Shown here: in pieces, positions 49,235 through 61,159 of the stretch
Layout: each line of letters opens with the position of its first letter
How positions within the stretch are numbered: position 1 is the first letter of the stretch
NCBI GenBank assembly: GCA_021234155.1
Contig: JAJEKV010000002.1
Location: forward strand, 32,169,645-32,233,644
Reading direction: 5' to 3'
DNA: 64,000 nucleotides
Origin: Isoetes taiwanensis
Taxonomy: Eukaryota > Streptophyta > Lycopodiopsida > Isoetales > Isoetaceae
The notes under the pieces: model-generated
Seen by the model: only the letters and a program-made list of their open reading frames with translations
Database searches by the model: none
What the model was told of the DNA's origin: nothing
Translations under genes and position numbers: made by a program

Positions 49235-49449
49235 AATTGTCAAAAGTAATATTTGTATTGAGTACTTCTAAGTGATGTCGAGAAAAATTGTAATATTCCA
49301 GTTGTTTAATTCCAGCTTCTATTTTCAAAGAATCAACTAACTTTGATGGATGAGAGAGGGTCATAATTAAATGGAATATACGAATATTCCATACAAAAAA
49401 ACTTGAAAACATGTTTTGAAAAAACATATAAAAAATTACACTCCCCAGA

Positions 49450-50600
49450 TGGCGCCACCTCAAAATATTGGAACATTGGATACAAGGGGGGTGCTTATAT
49501 AATTGTATATCTACACAAGGAATCTTTGAGGTGTCACCACCAGGTGAGTTGTTTCGGAAAAATAAGAGGGTTCGTGAGGCAGCCTTGGTCGCCGTGATAA
49601 GTTTCTTGTATATAAGTTATATAAGAGATATACCCAATATTAGACCAAGGCTATTGCTATGTCATTTTCTCCAGCATAATTGCCCAATAATGCTAAGTGG
49701 CTTGATGACTAGCAATGCAAGAATCATATAAAAGATTGAATTGCACGAAACAGTGACTACTCATTTGGCTGGATATGTAAACGCTTTTAACTTTGTTCAT
49801 TGGGAGGGCCTTTAATGATTGTTTGTACTAATAATTTGACCACAATATCCTTTAATAATTGTTTGTACTAGTTTTCTTTTGAGAAAATGATTGCCTAAAA
49901 CTAATAGGGTGTCAATATCTCTACTTCTAACAAGAAAATTCTATATGCGAGACGGATATGTTTACGTATACACAAAGACACGCCTTGTAGTTTTCATGTA
50001 ACCACGTGTAAGATATTGAGTATGCAACTCTTTTAAAAGAAAAGAAAGTAATCATGGCAAACAATCAACAACAAAACATGGTGGTAACGTACGGAGGGTT
50101 AATTCCAAGTATGCCCTCAAAGTTTGCAAATAATCCAAAAAATACACCAGGAAGATAATATTAATATCTGGATCAAATGGCCATAATGGATCAAATAAAA
50201 AAGTGTCCTTGGTGGCTGCATCTATAAAAAGCATTCTGTACATTGCCGGAATCTCAACATGTCATTTGCCCCGAATATGCCGATATATTCCCACCCCATC
50301 GCCAAAAAAGGCAACCCAAAAGAGCATTTCAACAGGCAATCCAAACGAGCATTTTTAAGATTCATTAAAGACCATCTCTGGAGACTCATACATGCTATGT
50401 GGGCCATGTCCCATTTACTTTCTTTACACTGCATAATCCTATATAAAGAGAAGACTATGAAACACACAAAGGAAAAGGGTCCAATGGCAAATGTGAAATG
50501 TCCTCCTTAGTCCTCCATGTTATGAGAAGTTGGTTACAAGAAAAAGGAAGCTCATTAGCATCAAAGTTTGAAATTGATCTTTATGCCCTTTGTCAATCAA
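49450..50600. other. no gene recognised
   Basis: AT-rich. 49585-49630 (CTTGGTCGCCGTGATAAGTT) resembles 22268-22325 (CTTGGTCGCTGCAATAAATT), a weak dispersed similarity. ORFs below 90 codons, none convincing. Confidence 0.4.
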
Positions 50601-50604
50601 AGAA

Positions 50605-51642
50605 TTAATTATCATTAGGCAATGTGGGCTCTACAGATATACTCCTAAGAGGAACTTTACCCATCACAGTATTGGGACTCAGTTTATCTCGTTTTGATTT
50701 CTCTCCCAAGTGCAAAGGTGTTGGTTCTTCAGGATACCTCACAGATGGTCCTTTTTCCCAAGTTATTAGATTATAGTTTGGGCATGAACTAGACCTCTTC
50801 TGTAGACGAATTTCTCTCATTCTTGCTCTCCAACTGTTGGTAGAACAAAAGATTAGTTAATATAAATAGCCAAAAAGCTATAAAAAAAATCTAAAAACTC
50901 ATACCTCTTCCAGTTGTCAGCATGTTTTAATCTGGCACCTCCATCATTGTCTTTATAATCAAGGGTAAATATATCATAGCATGCACCACTCTTGTTAGCC
51001 TGAATTCTACCATGTGGTTTCATGCGATAAAAGTTTTCTCGTTGCGAACTTGTTTGCCACTCTATTTCCCTGTCCATCATTAACTTGTGTTCCTGAGAAA
51101 CACGTTGTTTCTCATGGAAAGCCAACAGTTCCTATGGATAAATTAAAACATAAGCCTCATGGTTTCCACTGCATTGTTCCTGATTCCGCATTTCAATGCA
51201 TTCTTTCATAAATCATTAACTTTATCTACATATCGCCAGGGTACATATTGACATAATCAAATGCAGACCTTGTATCTATTTTTTCGCTGAGCATTCTCTC
51301 TTTTTAAAACTGACTCAAAGTCTTTGTTTAACCTCTCATCTTCAGGAGCATAATGGGTAGCAGAATATGGGGACGGTTGCACAAGGTCCCTAGAATTATA
51401 CACCTTATGACGAGTGAAACCATGCGTACGCTTTGCCAGTCTTCGCTTCTCTAACATATCCTACATCCTTGTATCTTATCATTTAGTAACCATTCTGTCC
51501 AAAAACAATTAACCACAGGAAACAAGAGCGGAGACATATTTACATTATTGCCAATAAAATGGTAACGCTGAATCCACGAAGGTTGGTGACAAAATTGCCA
51601 CTTTCTTGCTCCATCACGTGGTGGATCTCCAAAGTAAGCCAT
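50605..51642 (-). CDS. conserved 247-aa protein, probably axonemal/ciliary
   Basis: Four exons on the minus strand, 51642-51544, 51457-51269, 51131-50905 and 50833-50605, all GT-AG and in frame (744 nt). Start ATG chosen because GATGG follows an acceptor-like TAG. The protein is basic and rich in Arg, Lys, Tyr and His, without transmembrane or signal segments: MAYFGDPPRDGARKWQF, EKRRLAKRTHGFTRHKVYNS, a helical part (KQRVSQEHKLMMDREIEW), then GACYDIFTLDYKDNDGGARL KHADN, a basic helix and CPNYNLITWE. The pattern G-x-YDI-x4-Y ... L-x-x-D ... R-x-R ... YN-IT is one I associate with small microtubule-binding proteins of cilia and flagella; that is a family impression, not a match. No disabling change seen. 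Confidence 0.65.
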
Positions 51643-51649
51643 CCCCTAC

Positions 51650-54480
51650 AGTGCAAAATCATGAAACATCAAAGATTCTAATGGACATAACCAATAAATA
51701 TCTAACATTCATGTGATTGTCATTGAGAATATACAAATGGAAGCTCAGATTTGAAGTACATGTATTTTGGGACGCATAGTAAATATTAAAAAAAATATGT
51801 CTTCTAAAATTCAAATGATAGTGAATAAGGCTACTAATATTTCAAGCTATCTGAGTATAGTCTAAGAATACCACATGCTATTGGATCGTAAAAGCAGCAC
51901 ATGGAGGAAAAGACAAGTCCTTAAATTCTGCAATAACCACAAAGTCGCTTTCCATAACCGCATATGAATTCCATTCTGAATATAAGTTGGCACTGGTTGC
52001 CATAGTCTGCAATGGTGTCTTTGCAGCTACGATGTTTGTGTTATAGACACCTTTAAATATGCATTTAGTGATGCTGTGCATGAGAAGAGAAGATTTGAAA
52101 ACTAACGCTTCAAAAACCCACAGGCATTCACAAGTTTTGCACAAACAAAAGACAGCTATGTCCACGTCTAACCATTGAATTGGCTTGCAATATACACAGG
52201 AAACCCTAGAGGCACAGCTAATGAGGGTTGAATATATTAGGAGATAACCCTCAGATTTCTTTCAGAATAACTTGACTGATGGGAAGCATACTAGATCCAG
52301 ATTGGTAGACAGTGTTTTCACTTGGGCTTCGTGGCTAGCCTAAGCACCTATTGTATAAATGCTCAACAGTTGCTGCTGTTCGTCTATCTATTCAGGATGT
52401 GCAACTCAATTCCAAATCAGCTCAAGAACATAGTGACAATTCGACTAGATATGCGAAATAGCAGAGCATAGATTCTGCTAAGAGTCATAGAAATATTCAA
52501 TATGCAGAGTAGCATAGCATAGATGCTGCTAGGAATCATCGTAGCTCTGCAGGGAACTAGCTAGGATCTTTAGCAAGAAATAGTGTTAGAGATGTACAAG
52601 ACTATAGCTAATTGGTTAGAAAGCACAACTGAAACTCCGTAACCACCATATCAGCTTTCTGTTCTTATGCATTTTGATACCTGACCACGATTCGTCAAGA
52701 GTTATTGTTGTTCTCTGATTTAGAACTTCAGCCCCATCAAGTAACACCTGTTTCTCTGCAATTCTAGGGACATGAATATGCTGTTGATTACGGAAATATA
52801 TTATATATAGTCTTTGTGCAAATGTAGCATGTGGATTACATTATTTGGGGCAACATCAATGATTTAGATTGGAACTATAGGTGTCCATCTATTTAAAAAA
52901 GTAATAATTCTAGATTTCCAGTTGGGAATTCCACATACAAAATCTCAGAAGATCTGCAGCAGATTAATATCAGGAAAAAGTAAAAGCTTCCATGCAATGT
53001 GAACACAGTGTGAATGAATATGAAAATGCAACCAACATTGCAAGGATAAGTGAAGCTCTTCTATATCATGTCTGGTGAAAGAATTTAAAGAATGAGTCTG
53101 TTCAAAAGGAGTCAAAGTTTGCCACAGATCCCTGATGTGCATAAAATCTCAGTGAGGCTACGGCTCTTCTATGCATCAAGGGCAAGCTTATGCAGCTTGG
53201 ATGAACAAAATTATATGCAGCACCAGCTTTCTAAGCAAGTCCAATCCTGGGTAGATTGGAATATTGCATTTGCGGTTATTTACAACCGAATCTGTTTTTT
53301 TATGCTCTTGCAGTTGCCTCCACTGAACAATTTTGCTACTCTCTAAGAAAACTGCTTATGGAACATCTTTGGGTTTTAATATAAAGACGTAGCCAAGACT
53401 CAGGGATTTAATCCGAAGTATCCGATTTCTTTCAATTCAATGCTTGCTACATGCTCCTAAAATGAGAAGAGAAAATGTGTGGATTGAGCCATATAAATGA
53501 TTGTGGTAAGTGCAGCTGGCTTTGGTGCAAACAAAATGGGAGCAGCAAATTGGAATGTTTTGGGATAACTAATGTAAGCTTTAACTTCTGTCTCACTCAT
53601 ACAGCATTGAAATTTTGCCCGAGATTTTGAAGAGAGCTTTAACGTGCTTACAAAGATGTAGGTCAACAAAACTTCATCAATATTGATAGTGAAATAGGCC
53701 ACGAAACAACTGTGATTACCTCCTAAAGTTGAACGCCACGCCTTTGTTTCTTCCCTGGAATGTCTTCGCCTTAGAGCCAAGTAGACAACCAAAATTCCAA
53801 AACTCCTATTCTGGACTTGTTCAGAAGTAAAAGGTTGCCTCCAACTGTTGCAGAGAATGCACCTTTATCATATGGGGATGCTTCTCTGGAGGTAAAAAGC
53901 TTGGCCCTCCGCTGTACCAAAGCTGGCAACTAGGTACGCCAATTTCCTCCTTGGCGAAGTTTCGAGAAATTCTGGCAAAAAAAATTACAGATGCTTCTTC
54001 CACCGCTGCGACAAGCTCTAGATATGAGCTTCAGTTTGTCTCATCAAAAACCAGAGACGTTTGACTAGCGAAAAGCTTAGGATGATTGAAGAAGGATTGC
54101 CTGTGAAGCTTGTTTCTACACTTATTTCTAGCCATAACCAAACTTTTGGGTGCTGCTACTTCTTTTAGCAGATGATGACAGAGTTATGACCATAGCCGTC
54201 CACTCGGCTACGACGTTCCCCAGCAGGCACAATGACTATTTTTCTCATCCGTTCTTTTAGATTAGATCAGAATCCAACACTCCAAAAAAATTCAAGCACT
54301 GTCATTGAACACGTGGATAGGCTAGGTTTATTGAAAAAATACCGTTAGAACTCAAAACTGGCTTCTTGCAAAAATATGGACGATTTTGGATTTCCACATA
54401 CTAGACGCTATGGATGCATCTTGGGTTCACACTATCGGGTTATCCTTCCTATATAATTGTATTGCCTTTTTTGTTCTTAT
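51650..54480. other. no gene recognised
   Basis: AT-rich. Two minus-strand ORFs (53457-53792 and 53821-54003) and one at 54614-54925 read open but resemble nothing I know and show no clear exon linkage. Confidence 0.4.
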
Positions 54481-54600
54481 TTTTGGGTTGCCCTTAAGGG
54501 GGCAAACCCTCGTCCATGTGCGTTTATGGCATATTTCAGGTATATTATATGCATGGAATATGCCACTCCAAAGCCATTATTGGCTGTAAACTGGCGGTCA
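54480..54600. repeat. dispersed TE end, inverted partner of 4140-4262
   Basis: GGGTTGCCCTTAAGGGGGCA and the following GGTATATTATATGC words are the inverted counterpart of 4185-4250. Confidence 0.5.
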
Positions 54601-55087
54601 ATTATGTTGTTGGTCAGCAATGTGGAAACCGGCTAACCGGTGATTCTTGCTCGAAGGAGGCTATGGCGAATTGATGCGCGCTTTCTTGATTTTCTTGATC
54701 CCAGGCCAATGCCCATCTCCATTGTTTTTGTATTTGTTTGATCCGATTTCGCCACATTTCGAGATTTATGATCACGTTAGGAGCTCCGTGAGAAAGACTG
54801 GCAAAGAACAGAGGCCGCTGTAGCATCTTGATTGAAGCATGTTGTTGAATCTTTCTTCTGGTGTTGTTTCTGGAGCCAAATCGATTCGGAAGCAGAAAAA
54901 GAATCGTTGATCTGACAGGCATCAATTTGATCCACAGGCCTACGGCAGTGCGGTGCGAAAAAGGTGTGAGATGTTGGAGCCTAAGAACCCTAGTCGGAAT
55001 AATGGTACCATGTTATGTGGATGCAGCACCATAGAAAAATTCTTCTGGTAAGAGAAATGTCTTCCTAAGACATAAAAATCCATAAGA

Positions 55088-56543
55088 GTTGGAAAGCAAG
55101 TCCATGCCTACCTATTGATTAATGGCATAAAGCCTGATATGATCATATTGAACAACCTAATTAACATGTATGTAAAGTGTATCAGTTTGGAAGATGCATG
55201 TCAGGTGTTTGATAGGATACCAATACGTGATGAGTTTACATGGACTACAATAATTGCAGGATATACACGGCACAAGAGTGGGGGCAATGCTCTTAAGATT
55301 TTTGTTGAAATGCGACTTTAAGATGTAAAGTTTGACAAGGTTACATTCGTTAAGGTTCTAAATGCTTGTTCAAGGAAAGATGCCCTGGGATATGGGAAGT
55401 GGATGCATTGCAATTGTTTTAAAGATGTTACTTTCATTTGATGTTTTTGTGGGCAGTAGCCTTGTTGGGATGTATGCAAAATGTGGAACAATACTGGAAG
55501 CTGAACAGACGTTTGAAACATTGCTAGTCTGGGATTCCATATCCTGGAATATAATTATTTCAGGATATGTACAATATGGATATGGCAAGAGAGCTCTTGA
55601 CCTTTTTATAAATATGCAAGATGAACTTGTGAAGCCAGACGCAATCACGTTCATCACAATTTTGTCTGCATATGGTGCCCTAACTATTTTGGGATATGGA
55701 AAGCAAGTTCATGCGACCATCATAAGGTATACAAGTTCATCTGGTTCCTTTATAGACAATAGTCTAGTTGACATGTATGCAAGGTGTGCAAGTATAAAGG
55801 ATGCTCATCAAGTGTTTGATAAGATGCTTCTCCAAGACATGGTCTCATGGAGTATTATGATTGCAGGATATGCTCAGAATGGATATGAGAAAACGGCATT
55901 GAAACTCTTTCAGCAAATGCATATGCTAAATGTGGATGCAGACAAGGTTACTTTTATTAGCATTTTAAATGCTTGTGCCAATGTTCACTTCCTGGAGCTG
56001 GGGAACATATCCATGCTCATATTCTTCTTGAGAATAAGTTACTGTCAGAAGTCTCAATACACAGCACCCTCATTGATATGTATTGCAAATGTGGAAGCAC
56101 TGAAGAAGCATGTGAATTATTTAATAATAGCTGCATGAAAGATGACATGTTCTATAGTGCAATGGTTGCGGGATGCACACAGCTGAGTTTTTATAAGGAG
56201 GCTCTTGAATTGTTCAAGCAAATGAAGCTGCAAGGTGTGGAAGTAAGTGTGATCAGTTATCCCAGTTTTTTGGGATCTTGTGGCAGCATGGCATCTCTGG
56301 AGCACGGGAAGTGGGTTCATTCAGACATTCTGGAAAGTGGTTATGATCTCGATATGTTTTTGCTTTGTGCTCTGATTGACATGTATTCAAAATGTGGGAA
56401 CATGAGTGCTACTTTTCAAGTGTTTTCCAAAATGCCTGTACCAGATCTTGCATCGTGGAATATGATAATTGTAGGATATCTAAATCAACAAGATGCTAAG
56501 AATGCACTTAGTTTTTATGCAAAAATGCAGCTTGATGCAAGGG
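55088..56543 (+). pseudogene. PLS-class PPR repeat protein, truncated and shifted
   Basis: PPR proteins bind organellar RNA. Around 13 repeats of about 35 aa are visible in series: LNNLINMYVKCISLEDACQV, GSSLVGMYAKCGTILEAEQ, VDMYARCASIKDAHQVFDKM, LIDMYCKCGSTEEACELFNN, LIDMYSKCGNMSATFQVFSK, with WTTIIAGYTR/WNIIISGYVQ-type second halves. Breaks: in-frame TAA at 55319-55321 (MRL, stop, DVKFDKVTF; Gln is usual there), a 1-bp shift near 55430 and another near 55995. The coding ends at MQLD (56540), where foreign sequence begins with GGGGGATTCATAG. No E, DYW or terminal domain and no start codon or transit peptide found. Confidence 0.9.
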
Positions 56544-57111
56544 GGATTCATAGTTTTGGGCGTATAACCCACCTTCGTGGGTTTTTAATGGTTTTATGCG
56601 TACGTATACGTCAGTGAAAATATGAGTTTTTTTTTTTTAGCAGGGTTGCCTAACCCCCCCTGCCCGATTTCCTGCATTCCTAGCTATGCCACGTGTCGTG
56701 CCACGTCAGCTATTTTTAATCTCAACCATTGGATTTCTTAATTTCGCATCGGACGGCCATGAAAATTAGAACCTCCTTAGAAAATCACTTCTCCTCTTCT
56801 CCGACAATCCCGATTCCCTCCTCTGCTTCTGCGCTGGCTTCTCCCATTCTGGCTACCTAATCAATCACGGGTTGCCTTCTTTATTTGCTTGAAGTTGTTA
56901 GCTTTTCCTTTGAAAATTTTAGGGCCATGGCTTTGGGATCCAGCACCGTCTCGCCTTACAGGAACAGAACAGGTAGAATCAGATCAATCGATGAAACAGA
57001 TCCATGTTCCTGATTGTCATGCTCTTGATTCGTCTAGAACCATGTCAATGTTATAGAAGGAGTTTAAAATGCAAAATCTGGAGCCTTATTGTGCTTGTCT
57101 TTCACGTTGAA

Positions 57112-57262
57112 AGGTGGTCAAGCTTCTGAACCAGATCAACAAAACAGGCAATTATGAGATATTGGTGGTGCTTAAAGAACTGGAAGTTAAAGATTTTGTA
57201 GCTTCCATGGAAAAGAAAGGCTTTTTAGCTGAACAGGGGGTTCGGTTTTGTAAACTCTGGTA
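57112..57262 (+). other. short helical ORF piece, TFIIS-N-like by eye
   Basis: Reads VVKLLNQINKTGNYEILVVL then KELEVKDFVASMEKKGF and ends CKLW, a helical bundle with a terminal LW that faintly recalls TFIIS N-terminal (LW) domains. No flanking exons identified. Confidence 0.2.
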
Positions 57263-57836
57263 ATTTTATATTTTTTGCCTTGATTTGAAAGACCACAAGT
57301 CCTTTTATTTTAAGTATGAGATACTTAGGGCGGACTTTTCATTCTTTTGCAGCAAGGGCGATTTACATTTGATTGTGGTTGTGGAAAACAAGCTTGACGA
57401 TATAGACATAAGCAGATTGCACACTGCGATTGTTTATGGGTTCTCCTCTATACAGAGCTATTGCACAGTTTTGACAAGAATTGCTCGAGATTGTGCATCT
57501 GGGTGAAAGCATGTTGTAGTGGAACAAAAACGTGCATTTTAGCACCACATTTTTGGGTGCTAAGTGTGGTGGGAACTACCGAATTTGTAGTGGGAGAGGG
57601 AGTTATTTTTTCAAAAATACACATGATTACTTATTCAAAATTTTGTCCTTTCAGTCTTATTCAGGCTTATTCAGCAACGTACATGATCATTTTCCCTCAA
57701 AAACTCTGATCACGCTCCCTTAATCCGGCAAGACCATTTCTGATTCTGAATTATCATTTTCCCTCAAAAACTCTGATCACGCTCCCTTAATCCGGCAAGA
57801 CCATTTCTGATTTCTGGCAAGAAGATCGATCACAAA

Positions 57837-58439
57837 ATGGCTCTGATCATACCGGACTTGAATGCCACGGGATACACCTACAAGGAAATGTACGAGGGCA
57901 AAGAAAAGCATTACGCCACACAAGAAGAAATCGAGTACGTTTTGGGGACCGAAAGTATTAGGAAAATCCACTACAGGTGGGTTGCATTCTAGATTCTGGG
58001 ATGCCCATGATTCTTTGTTGTTTAGAATATTGTTTTGTTTCATCATGCAAAGGTTGAAGAATCGAGCAAGGAGAGGTATAATGAATATATGTGCCTTTAC
58101 AAAAAAAATCACAAAGTGAGGAAGTGTGCACAGGGAGGCATGGCCTCACAGACTATGGTCATTGCGTATTACCTTCACACAAAAGGAAAAGAAATAAACC
58201 TGGTTGAGTTTCCGGCAATAGTTAAGAGAAAAAGAGTCCAAGCCTCCGTCCCAACGAAGAGGAAGAATTCAAGCATTTCAAATAGTGAGGAAGCAGAGCG
58301 ACATGCCACAGATGATGCTTCCTCTCTTGAAATGACTAGGCCACAATTCAAGCCTCCTCAAGTCGTAAGAAGAATCTCGGGAAAATCACCTGAAAAAATA
58401 GGTACTTTTCAACCCTCTTCTTACGGAACCACCATATGA
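57837..58439 (+). pseudogene. unrecognised two-exon gene fragment
   Basis: Exon 1 (57837-57976) starts MALIIPDLNATGYTYKEMYE and ends before GTGGGT. A second open segment starts after AG at 58052 (VEESSKERYNEYMCLYKKNH ... AYYLHTKGKEINLVEFPAIV, then a basic, Ser-rich tail) to a stop at 58439. The exon phases do not match (2 against 0), so an indel or another exon is involved. Family unknown; probably the N-terminal part of the element's protein. Confidence 0.4.
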
Positions 58440-58785
58440 TGCAATTTAATATTGGAACCGTTATTTTCCAAAAAGGTCTAGCAAGCTTGAACAATCAGGT
58501 ACACCGCTTACTTCTTCATTTGGGTGTGTTGTAAGTTATGTGTAGGAAATTTGTCTTTCGCTAGTTTCGAGTTGTGGTGGATAATTTCAGTTCCACGATG
58601 AGTATGTAGCTCCAAATGTGTTCTGGAGACAGTCATATGGTGCCAATTATATGTTAATAATGTAGTTTGTAGCATATGCAGTGTTACATATAGTACCAAA
58701 CGTGGTACCTTTTCTGAATAGTGAATTGGCTTCCATATGTTTCTATACTTAGTGTCATATGTGATGTTAGATATGGTGATACTTG

Positions 58786-59175
58786 TGAATGGTGGATTGT
58801 CTGCAATATGTGGTGCCAACTGCTGCGCTAAATATTGCACCACGCTATCTGCCACATATGGGGTGGTGGATGCCTGCCGGATGTGGTGCCTTCTGTGCAT
58901 TGTGGTGCCACATGTGGTGTCTAATGTGGCACCACTATAGATCCATATTTTGCACCACATGTGGTGTCTTTGACGCCATTTGTGGTGCGAAGTAATGGAT
59001 TGCCATATGTGGTGCCTTGGGTGCATTGTGGTGCCATATGTGGTGTGGCATGTGGCACCAGTTTGGTGCCACATGCCACACCACATGTGGTGAATATGAC
59101 GCCATTTGTGGTGCAAAGTTTGTCATGATGGAATTTGTGGTGTGTAAAGTGGTGCCTGTTGTGTCATGTGGTACT
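58786..59175. repeat. TGTGGTGCCA short-word array
   Basis: ATGTGGTGCCA/TGTGGTGTC words recur about every 20-50 bp on one strand, with GCCATTTGTGGTGC twice. It includes a self-complementary stretch (GTGGCACCAGTTTGGTGCCA near 59051). A short ORF with coiled-coil character follows at 59200-59341 (QSLQMLQMKVQELEFASRR). Confidence 0.75.
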
Positions 59176-59954
59176 AACATTGGATTACTTTCCAGATGAA
59201 TTCAACAGGACACTGGGAGAATGGATCAACTCTACAAGATCAGAAGTGATTCAGTGTAAGGCAAGGTTGCAAACTTGTGATCAAAGCCTGCAGATGCTAC
59301 AAATGAAGGTTCAAGAACTTGAGTTCGCATCGAGAAGATGAATAAAGATTTAAAAATGGGAAGGAATGATTAAGGATAAACCAAGTCAATGCGAGGCGGT
59401 ATTAGGGCTATATGCCAAGATATAGAGGTCGAAATTTGAAGGAACTATTACCGAACTTGAGCGGACAAAAATCGAGGAGTTTAATCTGGCCGTCGGCCGG
59501 AAGAAGAACCTACAACAAAGATTGAAAGTTTGGAACCAAGGTTAGAGAGTTTTCTGTCTTGCAAGGACCGTCTTCCTTTATTTGTCTTGGATCCACTACT
59601 TCCAGACCTTGATAAGGATGAAGATTATGGTAGTGGATGTCCATTCTGTGGCAAGATCCTCCAGTGGATGGGAAAACCACTACCAACTTTGATTTTTGAA
59701 TCACGGTCACCAATACCATCTTCCATGTCGCTTTCGGCCTCTTGAGGTACTTCATAACAAAATTCTGAAGTGCTTAGTATAATTGTATTCTCATTGACAA
59801 ATTTTCGTTCACTTTGCGGGATTTGTAATCTTTGCATTGAGAATTCTTTGTCATGAATTTTCTACAGCATGGGTACAAGCCTTAGGTGTGAGTAGGGAGG
59901 ATCAAAAGCAACTTCAAGCTACTGAGGCACTTACAGGTGAGCACTTATAGGTAG

Positions 59955-60238
59955 CTCGAAAAGAGAGTAAGCCTGGCTTAGTCTCCTTCGTTTTCTGTTT
60001 ATTGTATCTAATTTGCCCCCTAGGATGACATCGCTCACTCAGGTGGCGAATTAGATACATCAAGCAGGAAACTCGAAAAGGGAGTAAGCCCGACATAAAA
60101 CAAGATCCTGGCTGGCTTAGTCTCTTTTGCTTCTCCTGTTTTGTGTATCTAAAGTGCCCCCTGGGATGAGATCGCTCGCTCATTTTAGGGGACACTTTAG
60201 ATATATAAAAACAGGAACATCGTAAAGAGAGTAAAAAA
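59955..60238. repeat. two tandem long hairpins (MITE-like or miRNA-precursor-like)
   Basis: Hairpin 1 spans 59975-60090. The left arm GGCTTAGTCTCC...GTATCTAATTTGCCCCCT pairs with a right arm ending GGGAGTAAGCC, with a stem near 47 bp and a loop of about 19 (60022-60040). Hairpin 2 spans 60114-60238: GGCTTAGTCTCTT... TGTATCTAAAGTG pairs with CACTTTAGATATA ... AAAGAGAGTAA. The two share terminal words and general order. A half copy (GAAAAGAGAGTAAGCC) precedes hairpin 1 at 59958-59973. Confidence 0.8.
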
Positions 60239-61159
60239 GTCTGGAGCTTAGTTAAAAAAACCAAAGCATAGTTACAATCAATTGTGATTCAATTCCAGGT
60301 TTGCAGAGCATGGTGCCGTTTACTAATTCAGGTCTAACTGTTCATACTGGTGGCAATGACTATGTGAGTCCATCTAGCACACCAAAAAGGGAATTATTTT
60401 CTACCCTCAAAGGTAACCAAGTCTTGTTTGATGCAATTGGGATATGTAGCTTACTTCTTCATCCCTACTTTGTAGATATAGATGTACAATGTGGTCGGAT
60501 TAGGGGACAAGACACTCACACCCCTTGAAAGCATTAGACACGAGATAGAAACTTCGGGCAAATCGGAAGATGCATCAGGTTACTGAGGAAGTCGGACAAA
60601 TCGGTAGATGTCAACAAATCAAGAGGTGCATCAAGTCAAGCTCCGATGGGTGCTCCAAGCCCCGGACAACAATCGCCGGATCAACAGATGCATTAAGTCA
60701 TGCTCCACACCAATCAATCGCCAAATCGCCAGATGCATCGGGTTATGATCCGAACAAATCGTTTCGTGAATGTAAGTCACAAGGTAACTTCCAAACTTTT
60801 GTGCTGTCTTCTTTTAATTTGACCCATATAGTTACGAATCTGTTAAATTTTTGCAGGTGGAAGTGTCTCGGAGAAAAAGCAAGAGCGAGAATTCCAAGCA
60901 AAAGACACCTCCAAGACATTCGAGGCGAAGTTTCCAGCCCCGCGAAGAGATCTTTGAAGCGAAGTTTCGAGCCACCGCACCAAGAAATCTTTGAAGCGAA
61001 GTTTCCAGCCCCGCACCAAACTCTGTCCATCGTGAGAAGACTACAAGGTTAAGCCCAATCGCTTGTTTTTACTACAATGGAGTTCGGGTAGAAGTTATGA
61101 CAAGAGTGAGTCCATACTCACCGCCAAAGAAGATGATGTTAAGTTGATCACACTTAACG

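Larger units (their letters stand above)
32165..49446. mobile_element. element B: about 17.3-kb DNA transposon with 75-bp inverted ends
   Basis: The left end (32165-32238) starts GGGGGAAATTTTTT and runs through TTTTTTCAAATCATGTTTT to ATGGAATATTC. The right end (49370-49446), read on the minus strand, starts GGGAGTGTAATTTTTT and runs through TTTTTTCAAAACATGTTTT to ATGGAATATTC. Both ends are bordered by CCAGAT, a possible target duplication. Inside are a minus-strand ParB-like/methyltransferase gene (32721-37451) and a divergent plus-strand MULE-type transposase (38519 to 49234). The transposase is split by element C (40948-48665), and a MITE and a retroinsert sit in the methyltransferase gene. 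Without these insertions the element would be about 8 kb. Confidence 0.75.

Noticed and set aside
49370-49446. 49.4-kb inverted end as part of a stem-loop terminator
   Set aside because: Its only strong partner is the inverted copy at 32.2 kb, which fits a transposon end.
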